DNA of 64,000 bases from Hemibagrus wyckioides (GCF_019097595.1 NC_080715.1:27006855-27070854), one strand, 5' to 3'. Positions 26,314-39,135 are shown, numbered from the stretch's first letter. Notes: generated by a model from the sequence alone, not told the origin. Numbers and translations: made by a program.

Positions 26314-26382
26314 CGGATAGACAGACAGACCAATAGATAGATAGTTAGTTACATAAATAGACAGTACATAGATGGATAGGTG

Positions 26383-26433
<51 letters not shown>

Positions 26434-26443
26434 GGATAGATGA

Positions 26444-26480
<37 letters not shown>

Positions 26481-26485
26481 TAGAC

Positions 26486-26544
<59 letters not shown>

Positions 26545-26836
26545 CATATGCACTTATCCAGGGCGATTGATAGATAGATAGACAGACCAGCAGATAGATA
26601 GTTAGACAGTTACATAGATGGATAGGTGGATAGATAGACGGATAGATAGATAGACAGATAGATAGATAGATAGATAGACGGATAGATAGATAGACAGACA
26701 GACCAATAGATAGATAGTTAGACAGTTACATAAATAGACAGTACATAGATGGATAGGCGGATAGATAGACAGATAGATGGATAGATGAACAGACAGACAG
26801 ACAGACAGATAGATATCATATGCACTTATCCAGGGC

Positions 26837-26928
<92 letters not shown>

Positions 26929-26932
26929 CTCA
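25950..26932. repeat. GATA/GACA block with higher-order repeats
   Basis: Nearly 1 kb of GATA, GACA and GGATA tetranucleotides just upstream of PTPN4 exon 2 (intron 1). A non-tetranucleotide insert, catatgcacttatccagggc, recurs at 26108, 26545 and 26817. Each is followed or preceded by the same gttagacagttacatagatg and gataggtggatag modules, so blocks of about 270-440 bp have been duplicated. Confidence 0.93.
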
Positions 26933-27416
26933 GTTGTCCAGCGGCAAAAACAGTCAGATGTGTGAATGCAGTAAAATGGAACACTGATAAGAGATAAGAG
27001 TTTTCCTCTTCATGTGCACACCGATGACTCAAAACGCCACACGTGAGAAAAACAAATCCAATCCAACTGGGGCTTAAACTGAAAACAAAAGTAAAAACCA
27101 TCAGAGGTTTAGTCTAGCTGGGAATACTAATGTTTCAGGAAGCTCTGCTAATCCCGGATTACACGAACTCTTTCGCTCACAAGCCAGATTTCTGCACTGA
27201 AGATGCACAGAGAGGCCATGCCACTGATGTTTTCCCATAACCTGTGAGCAGATACAAGGAGATCCTGCTTCATCTGGAGTGTATCCCAGGCACACTTGGT
27301 GTGATCGGGAATACACCCTGGATATGACATCGCTTCTTCATAATAAACATCATGTGCAAGAAAATGAATAAACCACGCTCAGGATCAACCCTGGCGCTGT
27401 AAGGTACAGCGCACAA

Positions 27417-27464
<48 letters not shown>

Positions 27465-27996
27465 TAACTATAACTTGCTCAGAAGAGCTCATCGTGTCTC
27501 AGTATTTGGTTTCTGCTAATCAGAGCAGCAGGACGTATATCTAAAAGCGAGGAAATGTTTAGAGCCAATCAGATTGCATACTTCATGATTCTAAAGCATG
27601 CAGCCAGAAAAGTAAACAAAATAAAAAGATCAGACACCATGAGAACAAAGCTTTACTACTGAAGCTTTAACATTGATGGGTTGAAATCTGAAAAGCTAGT
27701 TTCATGCTAAATTTGATTCGGCTCCCTACTCGAGGCGATTCTGTTACACAAACCTGTCCTGAACAATGACATTAACAGCTATGACAAGCTGCAGAAGAAT
27801 ACTGGTAGCTGTATTTATCTTGGATTAACCTTTCGCGCGGTCATCCAGCCGTGTACAAATCTCTCACATCTCCGGCCTGCTCTTCCTGTGGAGCTCAGGA
27901 CGTCTCATCTTGCAAAATCTGTCATGCTTCTAATCTGCTGTACGGTGTGGTGAGGCAGTTCAAATAAAAGTCAGGCAGATGGATTGTTGCACCAAG

Positions 27997-28031
<35 letters not shown>

Positions 28032-28609
28032 AGACAAATTGTCATGTTCATGAACCGTCACACAACTCTGAACCATCTGTGACCTCATATGACCTGCATC
28101 TTCAACCAGGTTATAATGGAACTGGACACTTTTTGCCCTTTGGTTCCTTTCTTGCAACACAATGTCCTCGACCCTGCTGTTTAAGCGTACTGGCACGCCA
28201 GTGTGTTGCGGAATGCTTTACAATCAGCGATGGCAGTCTGTGGGTTCGGCTGCAGAGTGAGGCCCATGCTCCCCTGACCTACTTACAGCTTCACGCTGCT
28301 CTGAATCCCAATAGCGCTATTCCTCAGTGAAAGAGCTTCAAAAAAAAAAAAAAAAAGTGTCATGCTGCTATGTTTGTGTATATAGAGGCATGTGTGTACA
28401 TATAGACATGGGGGAAAAAAGCATAACCTCCTTAAATTCTTCAAAGGCTGAAAAATAATTGGTTGGTCCTCAGCAACTTCTATAAACACGTAATAAGTAC
28501 TCCATATACCTCAGTACCATGCAGAACCACCTTCAGCAACAATAACATGAAGTAATGCTTTTCTATATTAGTTAATTAATCCATCATCATTCTGGAGAAA
28601 TTTCATTGA
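26933..28609. other. Intron 1 sequence with small microsatellites
   Basis: Ordinary-complexity DNA with an (ATT)n run at 27419-27462, a (CA)n run at 27998-28030 and a poly(A) run at about 28341-28356. No gene can be supported on either strand. Confidence 0.55.
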
Positions 28610-29370
28610 AGCGCCACACGGGCATGAGGAAGAACCACACAGGTGTGAAGAAGAACCACATGGGCACGAGGAATAACCACACGGGCGCGAGGAATAACCA
28701 CACGGGCGCGAGAAATAACCACACGGGCGCGAGGAAGAACCACACGGGCGCGAGGAAGAACCACACGGGCGCGAGGAAGAACCACACGGGCGCGAGGAAG
28801 AACCACACGGGCGCGAGGAAGAACCACACGGGCGCGAGGAAGAACCACACGGGCGCGAGGAAGAACCACACGGGCGCGAGGAAGAACCACACGGGCGCGA
28901 GGAAGAACCACACGGGCGCGAGGAAGAACCACACGGGCGCGAGAAATAACCACACGGGCGCGAGGAAGAACCACACGGGCGCGAGGAAGAACCACACGGG
29001 CGCGAGGAAGAACCACACGGGCGCGAGGAAGAACCACACGGGCGCGAGGAAGAACCACACGGGCGCGAGGAAGAACCACACGGGCGCGAGGAAGAACCAC
29101 ATGGGCGTGAGGAAGAACCACATGGGCGTGCAGAACCAAATGGGCATAAAGAAGAACTACACGGGAGTGAGGAAGAACCACCTGGGCATGAGGAAGAACC
29201 ACACAGGTGTAAGGAAGAAGCACATGGGAATGAGGAAGAAGCACATGGGAATGAGGAAGAACCACACGGGCATGAAGATGAACTACAGGGTCGTGAGGAT
29301 GAACCACATGGATGTGAGGATGAACCATATGGGAGTGAGGAAGAACCACCTGGGCATGAAGAAGTCTGTC
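28610..29370. repeat. CpG-dense 21-bp minisatellite
   Basis: About 36 copies of a 21-bp unit, ggcgcgaggaagaaccacac plus g. The central copies (about 28680-29100) are almost pure and the edges are diverged. Each pure unit carries three CpG sites. Because 21 is divisible by three and the unit has no stop in most frames, four long frames appear (plus-strand KNHTGAR repeats; minus-strand SSRPCG, VVLPRAR and WFFLAPV repeats). They encode only the repeat and lack any other domain. Located in PTPN4 intron 1. Confidence 0.97.
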
Positions 29371-30143
29371 CAATATCCACTATCTGGTCAGCAACCGTAC
29401 CGATCTCAGCGCTTGAGATGTTTTTTAAAGGCTGTGTTTTGAAAAACCGCTAAAAATCTAGAAAATATCATTGATCAAGCAAATAACTTAACCTCTACAG
29501 CGACGATGTACGATTCACCATGACCATGCTCTGTATGCTGATTTTTGAATTTTTCCCCACATGCTATTACTCTGACAAATCATTAGAGCAACTCAACACA
29601 CACACACACAACCTCCTCTACTCTAAAGGAGAAACCAACACGGCGATCAATATCCCGTAAGCTCATTCTTCGCTTTTCATTAGCGCCGAGATGATTCCCT
29701 GGAGAAGGGAAAGAAGGTCGTAAAAGGCGTTTGAGCGGAGCATGGTGTAACAGGAGCTACATGCTGGGAGAACTCAGCAGAGCTCTTCACGGTTTAACCT
29801 GCAGCCTCCAGATCAATAGGAAACCACGGAGAAGATGTAAAGCGGAGCCTCAGCACGTGTGACTTCGATTACATCCCTCCTTGGGATCTTGTGCAAGAGA
29901 TGGAGTGTGGATAGCTGACCGTTCTCATGATCAAGCCTCACAAGAATGTTGTTGGAAATGGTCCGTTATGAGATGGAAAATATCTACATAGTAGATATTA
30001 GTAATAGTTCTACAGAGTACCGTGTACATTATATATATAGTACCATATTGTTTCAAATATATTTATCTAAAATGTATTAATCTACATCTATTTAGTTTCA
30101 CTCTGTGATAATCTGAACTCTCATATCCCATCTTTGGACAGTT
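29371..30143. other. Intron 1 sequence, nothing recognised
   Basis: About 770 bp of ordinary complexity between a minisatellite and a SINE pair. No open frame, repeat or RNA gene is apparent. Confidence 0.5.
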
Positions 30144-30264
30144 GGGGTCAGAGAACATGGTCAGCCATGACAGCCATACAGCGCCCCCGGAACCAGAGAG
30201 GGTTAAATGCCTTGCTTATGGGCCCAATGGCACCAGCTTGGCAGTGCTGGAGCTTGAACCCTGA
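30144..30264 (-). repeat. tRNA-derived SINE body, left arm of inverted pair
   Basis: On the minus strand it reads tcagggttcaagctccagca, then ccaagctggtgccattgggc and gggggcgctgtatggctg. The ggttcaagctcc is a polymerase III B-box-like sequence. It shares this structure with the SINE at 59.1 kb. The A-box half is missing. Confidence 0.82.
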
Positions 30265-30304
30265 ACTTTTATTAACCACTTCAGCTACCACCTTTCAGCT
30301 ATAC

Positions 30305-30475
30305 ATGGGGCAGACGTAGCTCAGGTGGTTGCTGATTGGAAGATCAGGGTTCAAGATCCAGCACTGCCAAGCTGGTGCCATTGGGCCCATACGCAAGGCA
30401 TTTAACCCTCTCTGGTTCCGGGGGCGCTGTATCATGGCTGACCCTGTGCTCTGACCCCAACCTTCAAAGCTGGGA
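30305..30475 (+). repeat. tRNA-derived SINE, right arm of inverted pair
   Basis: It has an A-box-like gtagctcaggtggttgctga (30317) and a B-box-like gggttcaagatcc (30348), followed by the same body as the left arm up to ctctgacccc at 30458. The 115 bp from 30344 to 30458 are almost perfectly complementary to 30144-30264. Confidence 0.82.
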
Positions 30476-31107
30476 CATGTAAAGGATGTCTTCATCATCC
30501 AAGACAATATAGTGACCCTGAAGGTGGAGGCAGTTTCAGCTTGAGGGACTGGGACCTCTGCATGGCTACAGGAGGATGTTTATACGGTTTGATGCTGACC
30601 ATAGCAATGGTCAGAGAGGTGCAGTTAAGTCTGGATCCAGCAGGTGTGGAGGAAAGACGAGGGAGAAGGTTGTGGAGGAGAGTGAGAGAAAATGGGTTTT
30701 TGTTATGTCGAGGAAATTAAGAAAAAAAATATATAATACTGCAAGTGACCATGCATTATTATTAATTTTTTCTTAATTTTCTTCTGCTATACTCTTTGGA
30801 TCATGTATGTTTGAATGACTCTGTAAACAGGAAATGAATAACTGAGGTTTCTATCAGTTATACATGAAATCCTGCTTGGAGGCTTATGGGATTTCGAGCA
30901 GGCCAAGAGGAGCCCAGGTGCATCATGGGAAGCAGAAATCCTAGACTAGCATGTAACTCTGCAGTCTGTGCTCATTATTTGCTTGAAGCAAATTTTGTTT
31001 CAGGAAGATAAACACAGACTTTTCCTTTCCTTATGCAGCGTGTGCCAAGCGCACATAAATAGTGTGTGTTTTTCAGGCAGGAGGATGTTTCTCCCACTCA
31101 GGTGAGT

Positions 31108-31142
<35 letters not shown>

Positions 31143-33124
31143 ATCCACAGGAGCTCGTAATCAGATCTCAGCAGAACAAACACCTCTACGTTTTTGCAGC
31201 CTCTGGCTATGTTTGACAACTGAACCACTGAAGAAACTACTGAAGAAAATTCAGTAATAGAACGTTTTTTTCTGACCGATGTTCCTTCCGTCCGACTAGT
31301 CAGCTTCAAAAACGGATTAAACAATCTTTTTCCATAGTGAACATTCTGCAATTAAATAAACAATAATAAATAAAATTAAAAAAAATAAATAACAATAAAG
31401 CTGAAATCAGTTATTCAGTAAAAGATATTTTCCTTCCTTTTCTTTTCAGTGTTCCAGAAATCTGTTTTAGTAAATATTAGAAAAAATGATTAAAAAAAAA
31501 AATTAAAAATAGAAAAAAAATGCAAATAAAAAAATATTAAATATTAAAATAATATAGAAATAAAAAAACAAAAAAATAAAATCCAAAAATATAAGAAATT
31601 ATATTATACAAAATATTATAATAATAAGTAAAATAAAATGATGTAATAAATAAAAAATATACAAAATTATTTCATACAAAATATTATAATAAAAATACAT
31701 AACAAATTAAACAAAGTTTTATTATTTTTTTTTCCCCCCATGCAGCACTCATGCTCTGATCATCACATCATTTTTGCAGAAAGCTCTTCAAATGAGCATC
31801 CTGACATACTATTCCACTCATACAGCGCATCACTAATCTCAGTATGGTCTGTCAGCGTTCTCCAAACTCATAACATCTTCTCCAGCGTGACATGGTTGTA
31901 GAGATGAGCACCCATGAGCCCCAGCTGAACCTCATGGTCCTGAAGAGTAGGAGTAAGCATCAAACGTTATGCTGATCTCCTTATCTGTTTTATTCACAGA
32001 GCCACGGCAAACTCATCGGCAAGCCATGAAACCACTGTGACAGCCGTGCGCACTCAATCCCATAATCTCACAGGTCTGAAATACTCCAGACTGAAGCGCA
32101 GGGGGACTTCACACACTTGGTTACTCAGCAGTTTAGTTTGGCTCTAGGTCAGCATTTCCTTCACTGCTATACGACGGGATTGCTGATGATGTCATGTTCA
32201 ACAGTCCAGCGTTTAACACAACTGGTATATTTCCAAAAAAATTTACCTTTAAAAATCACAGCAGTTGTATGTTATCTGTTGTAGAAGTTTGTATCAAACA
32301 ATAGCTGGCTTTTAATCCACCATCCACATCTGGAACATTTGACGATCCTGTAGCTAAAGAAGTCTAACGGTGCATTCAAGTCATGTCGGAAAGATTGTAT
32401 TTACGAGTTGAATGGCTCCACTAAGTAGTAATTACAAGGTTTTCTTTTCTTTGAGCTCAGACTGCATCGATCAGAAAACACGGCGGAATAAAAGGAGGCA
32501 ATGTCTGAAGTTGAAGCTAAACATTTTCTCGCCGCAGAAGCTGATTTCAGTTATTTGGTTTATTGAACCACATCAAGCTGGTTAACATTTCACATCTACA
32601 GAAGAGAAATGATTTTATAAATTGATTAAAAAGGTTAAGAAACGAACCAGGTCTGATGCTCATTCTCAGTTCTGAGTTTAAAATCCTTGCTGGGGTTTTT
32701 TTGTAGTTAATAAAGAGACCTTACACCTCCATCTCCAACTTGATCGCACTTTATGTCATAATTCCGACTTCCCAACTCGTAAACTTCCCAGGAGGATCTG
32801 ACTGTGCAGCATGTCATTCACTCACCGCTGACAAAAACTCTAACAAATATTTACAGACGGGATTCTGAGAACTTTTCCAGTGACGGGATCTTGTTCCGAA
32901 AAGCTCATTGTGTCTCTGTGTTTGTTTTCCCGCTGGGATCCTGAATGGCCCAAGGCTTGCTGTTTAACAAGCTTCACTCTATACTGTAGCACTGACGAGG
33001 TATAAAGGTGTAATAGCTTCTAAAACAACTTCATATCGGTGAGTAAAACCGCCCCTGCTGGATCACAGGCCTGACGTCCACCTCTAGACTTCAGCTCAGA
33101 TAATTAGAAGAAGAAGAAGAAAAA
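30476..33124. other. Intron 1 sequence with CA and A-rich tracts
   Basis: A (CA)n run lies at 31110-31139 and a long A/T-rich low-complexity block at about 31365-31735. The remainder is ordinary. I found no exon or named repeat. Confidence 0.5.
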
Positions 33125-33285
33125 GCTGAGGTCAGAGCACAGGGTCAGTCATGATGAAGCAGACAGGGGAGAAGGTCAATGCTCCTTGATCTAGTGGCAG
33201 AATGGCAGTGCTGAGGCTTTAACCCCCAAACTTTCTGCTCAGTAACCTAGATCTGTAACCACTGAGCCGCCACTGCCCATTAGTC
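33125..33285 (-). repeat. tRNA-derived SINE fragment
   Basis: On the minus strand it contains the tRNA-like ggctcagtggttacagatct and a B-box-like gggttaaagcc, followed by a diverged body ending near cagggtcagtcatgatg read in reverse. It resembles the SINE at 59.1 kb. Confidence 0.65.
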
Positions 33286-33957
33286 GCCCCTGAGCAATTT
33301 TTTTCCCAGCATTTATAAAGCCATTAAGCAAAAGCATCGTGATCCCTCCAAATTTTGTAATTCTGTTCATGTAATCACATCTGCTGTTTTGCAGTAGGAA
33401 TAAAATGTTCACTAAATAATCCGGTCTGGTTTACAGTCAGTTACAGCTACAATGGTGTCCGGCTGCTTACTCTGGACACGGCTGTGTGAGTGGTCAGGCT
33501 TTAAAACAACCAATTTCTGTAGGATTTAGAGCTTAGAGCTAGGATTCAGAGCTGGGTTTATTAAAATAATTGCTTTCTGGATTCTTCTCTAGTCTTTAAA
33601 TTTACACAGCATTAGTATTTACTTATTATTTAAATCAATAAATAAGTAAGAAATATGATATTACATTGTAAAGAAAACATGTTCAGATGGTTCAGTATTT
33701 CAAAAAAAGTAAAACGGTCAGTTCATGATGCTTGGAGACTATGATGCACACTTTTGTATCTGAAGTTAGACAGTAGGTTTGCTGACACAGCAGAGCTGCA
33801 TTTACAACCATCATCTATTTACACTGAAAGACAGCAAAACAGTCTGTGAGGGAATATAGTACATCACAGTGACCAAGCCTAATAAACAAACAAACAAACA
33901 AATAAACAAACAGATTCATATTTTTTGAGAGTACTTAAGAATCAATCCATTATCTTG
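33286..33957. other. Intron 1 sequence, nothing recognised
   Basis: Ordinary-complexity AT-leaning DNA with a short AAAC run at 33889-33911. No gene or named repeat. Confidence 0.5.
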
Positions 33958-34153
33958 ATCTATCTAAACGTCATCCATCCATCCATCCATTATCCTGATG
34001 CATCAAGGATCCATCCATCCATCAAGAATCCATTATCTTGGTCTATCTAAAAGTCTTCCATCCGTCAATTATCCTGATGCAGCAAGAATCCATCCATCCA
34101 TCCATCATCCTGATCCATCAAGAATCCATCCATCCATCATCCTGGTCCATCAA

Positions 34154-34195
<42 letters not shown>

Positions 34196-35467
34196 ATTTT
34201 ATTTATAGGCGCCTTTCTCAACACCCAAGGAAACCGAACAATGAGTTACAAAACAAAGCACATAGAAACAATACGACAAAAACAAGCAACAATAACAAAA
34301 AAATACAGAAGACTGTGACTGTGTGAGAGGGCAAGTAAGATTTAGGAAGAGTAAGCAAGCTTAAACAGGTGAGACTTGAGTCTAGATTTAAAGATAGACA
34401 GAGAGTCAAGGTTACGGATGTCTGGAGGTAAAGAGTTCCAGAGCCGGGGAGCAGAGCAACAGAAAGCCCTCTGCCCCATGGTGGCGAGACAAGCAGAAGG
34501 CACAGAAAGATGAAGAGAAGAGGCAGATCTAAGGGAACGAGAGGGAACATGAATATGGAGAAGATCAGACAAGTAAGAAGGGGCAAGATTGTGAATAGCT
34601 TTAAAAGTGAGAAGAAGAACCTTAAAGTCTGTGCGAAGCTTCACCGGAAGCCAGTGAAGCTGCTGCAGAACCGGAGTGATGTGGTGAAATGAAGGAGTTT
34701 TAGTGATGATACGAGCTGCTGAGTTTTGAACCAGTTGAAGTTTAAGAAGAGATTTATGAGAGAGACCAAAAGAAGGGAGTTACAATAGTCAATATGTGAG
34801 GTAACAAGATTGTGAACAAGAATAGCAGTAGCATTCTGTGTAAGGGAAGGACGAAGAATCCATCCATCCATCCATCCATTATCCTGGTCCATAAAGAATC
34901 TATCCATCCATCCATTATCCTGGTCCATAAAGAATCTATCCATCCATCCATTATCCTGGTCCATAAAGAATCTATCCATCCATCCATCCATCCATCCATC
35001 CATCCATCATCTTGGTCTATCAATAATCCATCCATCCATTATCCTGGTCCATTGAGAATCCATCCATCCATCCATCCATTATCCTGGTCCATAAAGAATC
35101 TATCCATCCATCCATCCATCCATCATCTTGGTCTATCAATAATCCATCCATCCATTATCCTGGTCCATTGAGAATCCATCCATTCATCCATTATCCTGGT
35201 CCATCAAGAATTCATCCATCCATCCTCCTGATCCATCAAGAATCCATCCATCCATACATCCATCCATTCTCCTGTTTCTTAGAAAATCCATCCATCCATC
35301 CATCCATGAACGCATGCTCCTGGTCCATCAGGAATCCATTCTTCCATTATCCTTGTCCATCAAGAATCCACCCATCCATCCTCTTGATCCATCAAGAATT
35401 CAATCATCCATCCATCCATCCATCCATCCATCCATCCATTAATTATCATGATCCATCAAGAAAACAT
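33958..35467. repeat. CATC-based minisatellite, interrupted by a LINE
   Basis: CATC runs alternate with spacers such as attatcctggtccataaaga, giving irregular units of about 30-40 bp. The array is split by a LINE at about 34157-34855 and resumes on the far side with the same unit. Frames rich in HPS or MDGW are artefacts. Confidence 0.94.
34157..34855 (-). mobile_element. LINE fragment (L2/Rex1-like reverse transcriptase C terminus)
   Basis: Read on the minus strand, it keeps the C-terminal part of a CR1/L2-group reverse transcriptase: HIDYCNSLL (about 34790), then KLRTDFKVLLLTFKAIHNLA, PSYLSDLLHIHVPSRSLRSA and WNSLPPDIRNLDSLSIFKSR, ending in a stop at 34342. The upstream part is frameshifted. 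The 3' end finishes in an ATT repeat tail (ATA on the plus strand, 34157-34193), usual for this group. The flanks are both CATC array, with aagaat on each side as a probable target duplication. Confidence 0.9.
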
Positions 35468-35567
35468 CTATTCATGCATTTTCTGTACCACTTATCCTAC
35501 ACAGGACCACGGGAAACCTGGAGCTTTCCCTGGAGCTACTGGATGGGGTGCCAATACATCGCAGGAC

Positions 35568-35634
<67 letters not shown>

Positions 35635-35775
35635 CACACACACACTCAAACCTGAGAACCCACAGGAAACCCTGAAAATTCCATACAAACTCCGTCCATG
35701 CAGGTCAGAGGTGAGAATCAAACCCCCAACCCCAGAGGCAGACGTGTTACCCTTTAAGCTCTGTGCCCTCACACA
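35468..35775 (-). repeat. Dispersed teleost repeat with CT/CA core
   Basis: The left part contains cacttatcctacacaggacc and gaaacctggagc. The centre is a (CT)n(CA)n run (35574-35645). The right part contains catacaaactccgtccatgc and gaatcaaacccccaacccca, whose complement is a tRNA-like gggggtttgattc B-box motif. Related copies lie at 52.9 kb and 61.1 kb. The (ATGG)n tail usual for these copies abuts the CATC array on its left. Confidence 0.75.
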
Positions 35776-37014
35776 TCAGGGGTCTAATCTAACCTAATCT
35801 AATCTAAAGGGATTTCCACTTTTCTGTATGCTGTACTGTAACCATGAGACTTCCTGAATAACCTAAACTCCAAATCTTCAGCTACATAAGCACTGGGAAA
35901 GTCGATTATTCCTGCCTCAGGCTCAGAGTTCCCAGGATAAGATCTGGATTCACCTGGACCCTGAGCAGGACTAAGGAGGTTAATGAAAATGAAAGAATGA
36001 ATGAACGAACAAGTGCATGATGTCAGCTGTGAATTTCTGGTAGATTAGATGATGAGAATACAGCAGTACTGCAATATGCTCACAGGGTGTGTGTGTGTGT
36101 GTTCTTGTCATGTCTCAAGTTACACAACACGTGAGGTGGCATGCCTTGAATGCATGAGGACACATTTTGCGCTTGTTCTTTCCTTCCTAATGTGAAAACT
36201 TCATTCATTAAGACTTTAACCATCATCATTAACACTGAATAAACAGTGACAGAGGAGAAAGAAGAAGAAGAAGAAGAAGAAGAAAAAAAGAAGGCGAGCT
36301 ATTTTGGTTCTCGGTCTGAAACACGCTGCAAAGTTGCCAAAGGAAGGCAGCAGGAAGTGTTTGGCCTGCAATTACGGAGAAAAAGCTCACGCTGCTCTAC
36401 TGTGGGGTCGAGAAACGTCTCTGAAATACGCAAATTCTCACCAGGGTTAATTCTACTGAGACTATTTATTTTTTGCCATTTCTATTCTAGTCACATTCCA
36501 CCCCCATGAGGAATACACACACACACACACACACACAATAAAGATGAATGAAATCATGTCTCCAGCTGCTATGAGGTACAGAAGCTCTTAGATCTTCATC
36601 ACTGATCTGGGTTCTGTTCTGTTTCGTTCTTTACAGCGTGTTTATTCTCCACGTGTTAGTGCAGCAGGGTTAGAGTTACAGTCCACAGCTCGTTACAAAA
36701 AAAGAAACAGCATCTGTTTGAGTGCAGCAGTGACCTTTGCTGACTCGTGAATGCGTGTGTGTGTGTGTGTGTGTGGAAACCTCACACGCTACAGTAAGCT
36801 CTCTCTAAAACGACGCCTGGAGCAGGCAACAGGACATGCTCGACATATTTCACAGGTTACTCATCAGTAGGGAGAATAAACACATTCGTATTCCCGAGAT
36901 CCGCCCCTTACCTGAGTGAACACCCTCACCTGGATTCTACAGAATTCTAACCAGAAGCATCATAGTAACTCACAACACACACTCTTTCCACACACCCGCC
37001 ACTGATTTTACTGT
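35776..37014. other. Intron 1 sequence with small microsatellites
   Basis: Short runs only: GT (36088-36103), GAA (36253-36290), CA (36515-36537) and GT (36755-36774). No supported gene. Confidence 0.5.
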
Positions 37015-37225
37015 AAGAAGAGTATAGCCTCATCGTTCCGCTATCGCTATGGTGCCATCCTGAAAATGACGAGTTTCCTTTCGAGTCCGGTTCCTCTGGT
37101 TCGTGCCAGGTTTTTCCTGGTTTTGCCGTGCGCTTGTTGTTAAGGAGCTAAATATAAATCGACATCCGGATTTCTGTAAAGCTGCTTTGTGACAACGGGC
37201 ATCGTTAATAGCGCTGGGTAAAAGA
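37015..37225 (+). repeat. Dispersed repeat 3' end
   Basis: It includes gtaaagctgctttgtgacaa, then catcgttaatagcgctgggt, a sequence that recurs near the 3' ends of a common interspersed repeat of bony fish (recalled, not searched). Only one copy is in the window. Confidence 0.5.
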
Positions 37226-38985
37226 TAAAGCATTCATTCAGAATGAGCAGGAGATGTTTTTGTTTGCTGGTTTTAAAGAGAGAATGAAAATAAAATAAAA
37301 TAAAATAAAAAAAATAAACAATAATACTAATCAAACTTTTGGTCACTACAACAGATCCTTAAGATGAACCTTAAGGTACCACTGGTATAGTCCAGAAAAC
37401 CAGGGACTAAAAAAATATTGCAGAGAAAGTAAATAAATAATTTTTTTTTAAAAATAAGTTTATAAATAAATCAATCAATATTTAAAAAAAAAGTTTACAA
37501 ATAAATATTAAAAAAAAAGTTTATAAATAAATAAACACATACATATTTTTTAAAATAAGTTTATAAACAAATAAATAAATATTACCCTAAAGCATTTCAT
37601 TTTTTTTAATGAAGTGCTCAATCAGTTAATAACATTTGTCCATTACAGTCTGATTCCATAAAAGAATAATGAGAATATCGGCTATTAACTAGTGGATATT
37701 GGAAAGACATAAAGTAAAGATAAAAAATATTTTTTCTAAGATTTTTCTAAGCAACAAATCGCACGGCAAAGTAGAAGAACGCTCTGACGACATTAAACAC
37801 ACACACACACACACACGTGTTTCTGGTTAGGTTTTTATGTATATATACACACTATGTTGCTACAAGCATGGGAAACCCTCATGTGTCAAGAACTTTTAGA
37901 TGTTTATATCAATCTACAAGAGCTCGAATGTTAAAATATCATTTCTATTAAAAAAAACAATTATTTCTAATTTGTTTGTGAGAAGGAATAGAAATTCTAT
38001 TTTTTATTGAATCAAAAACTGAGTCTAACTCTGTCTAACTCTTTTAAGCCACGGTCCTGATTTCTCAAACCATCCTAATTTCCATTCCCTGTAGTTATCG
38101 TGCATGAAAACAAAAAAACGTCACGTCACACAACAAACACCAGACTAAAAATGAGCAAAATCAGAAAAAAAGCTCAATTTTCCTGTCATCTCAGAATCTT
38201 TGGAAATGTTCTGCCTCGACCCGGACGCAGACATCCTACATCTCTTTTCATCTTTTCTGCAAGTTTTTGCTTTCTTGCTTCACTTGAATAGTCATATGAG
38301 GAAAAAAACAAGCTGTTCTCAGTAATAAAAAAAAAATGAATAAAGAAGTTGCCTCTGAAACCAACATGTGTCTCTGACTGTCAGAATATAAAACTGTTAT
38401 AAAATAAATGAACCACTTATACGAGATTCGGCTCTTTCTGCCTCTGCTGTGAAAATAATTGAGAGTTTAATAGAGCACTTTGGTAGAATTTCATGAGATA
38501 ACTTTATTCCACCATATTGCTGTGGTTCAACCCAACCGAAAGACTTCCCGATAACGCAGAGAGAAAGAACGGCTTTGAGATTTTAGACGTTTTCAGGATT
38601 GCCACGTCAGCAGTTAGCTGTAAATCCTTTTGTAGTCATGGCAAACACAATAATCTTCCATCCTGTAACACCTAAGCAGCTTCTCCTCAGTAAAGAGAAG
38701 CTGTCCAAACAGCATTACTCCTACAGGACGTGTCTCTTCTTGACCACTGCTCTCTCCATTTGGATGAAGTGAGCGTGGAAGCTCTCTTTTCTTGGTCTAG
38801 TTTGCGACTAAAATGCTTGAATCGTCACATTAAGGTACAGGTCAATGGAATAGATCCAAGTGGACAATCTTCCTCCAGCAAAAAGATGTATGAAATGCTC
38901 AGTGAAGACGCAGTCATAACTCCATGGGTCAGTGCTATATGTTTCAGATGTCTGATGTCGTCGTGAAAGAGCCCTTGACGTCTAG
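37226..38985. other. Intron 1 sequence, AT-rich with AAAT tracts
   Basis: TAAAA repeats occur at 37285-37320, and AAATAAAT/TTTAAAAA blocks at about 37425-37610. A CA run lies at 37798-37815. No exon, SINE or LINE is recognised. Confidence 0.5.
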
Positions 38986-39135
38986 TTCAAGAACGCAAGC
39001 TTTCTGAATAGACAGTAAATACACAGACTTGAGCAAGGTCCTTAACCCTCAGGTGTATATTAAAATGAGATAAAATGTAAGTTGTCCTGGATCAGGGTGT
39101 CTGTTAAATACCAGAAATGTAAATGTAAATGAATA
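38986..39135 (+). repeat. SINE 3' tail fragment
   Basis: gagcaaggtccttaaccctc is followed by gtaagttgtcctggatcagg and gtgtctgttaaataccag, ending in aaatgtaaatgtaaatg. This matches the tail module of fish V-SINE-type repeats as I remember it. The tRNA-like head is absent. Confidence 0.6.

Noticed and set aside
28568..29442. Four long frames of 186-278 codons with seven-residue repeats
   Set aside because: The 21-bp unit is divisible by three and lacks stops. Frames exist on both strands and contain nothing but the repeat.
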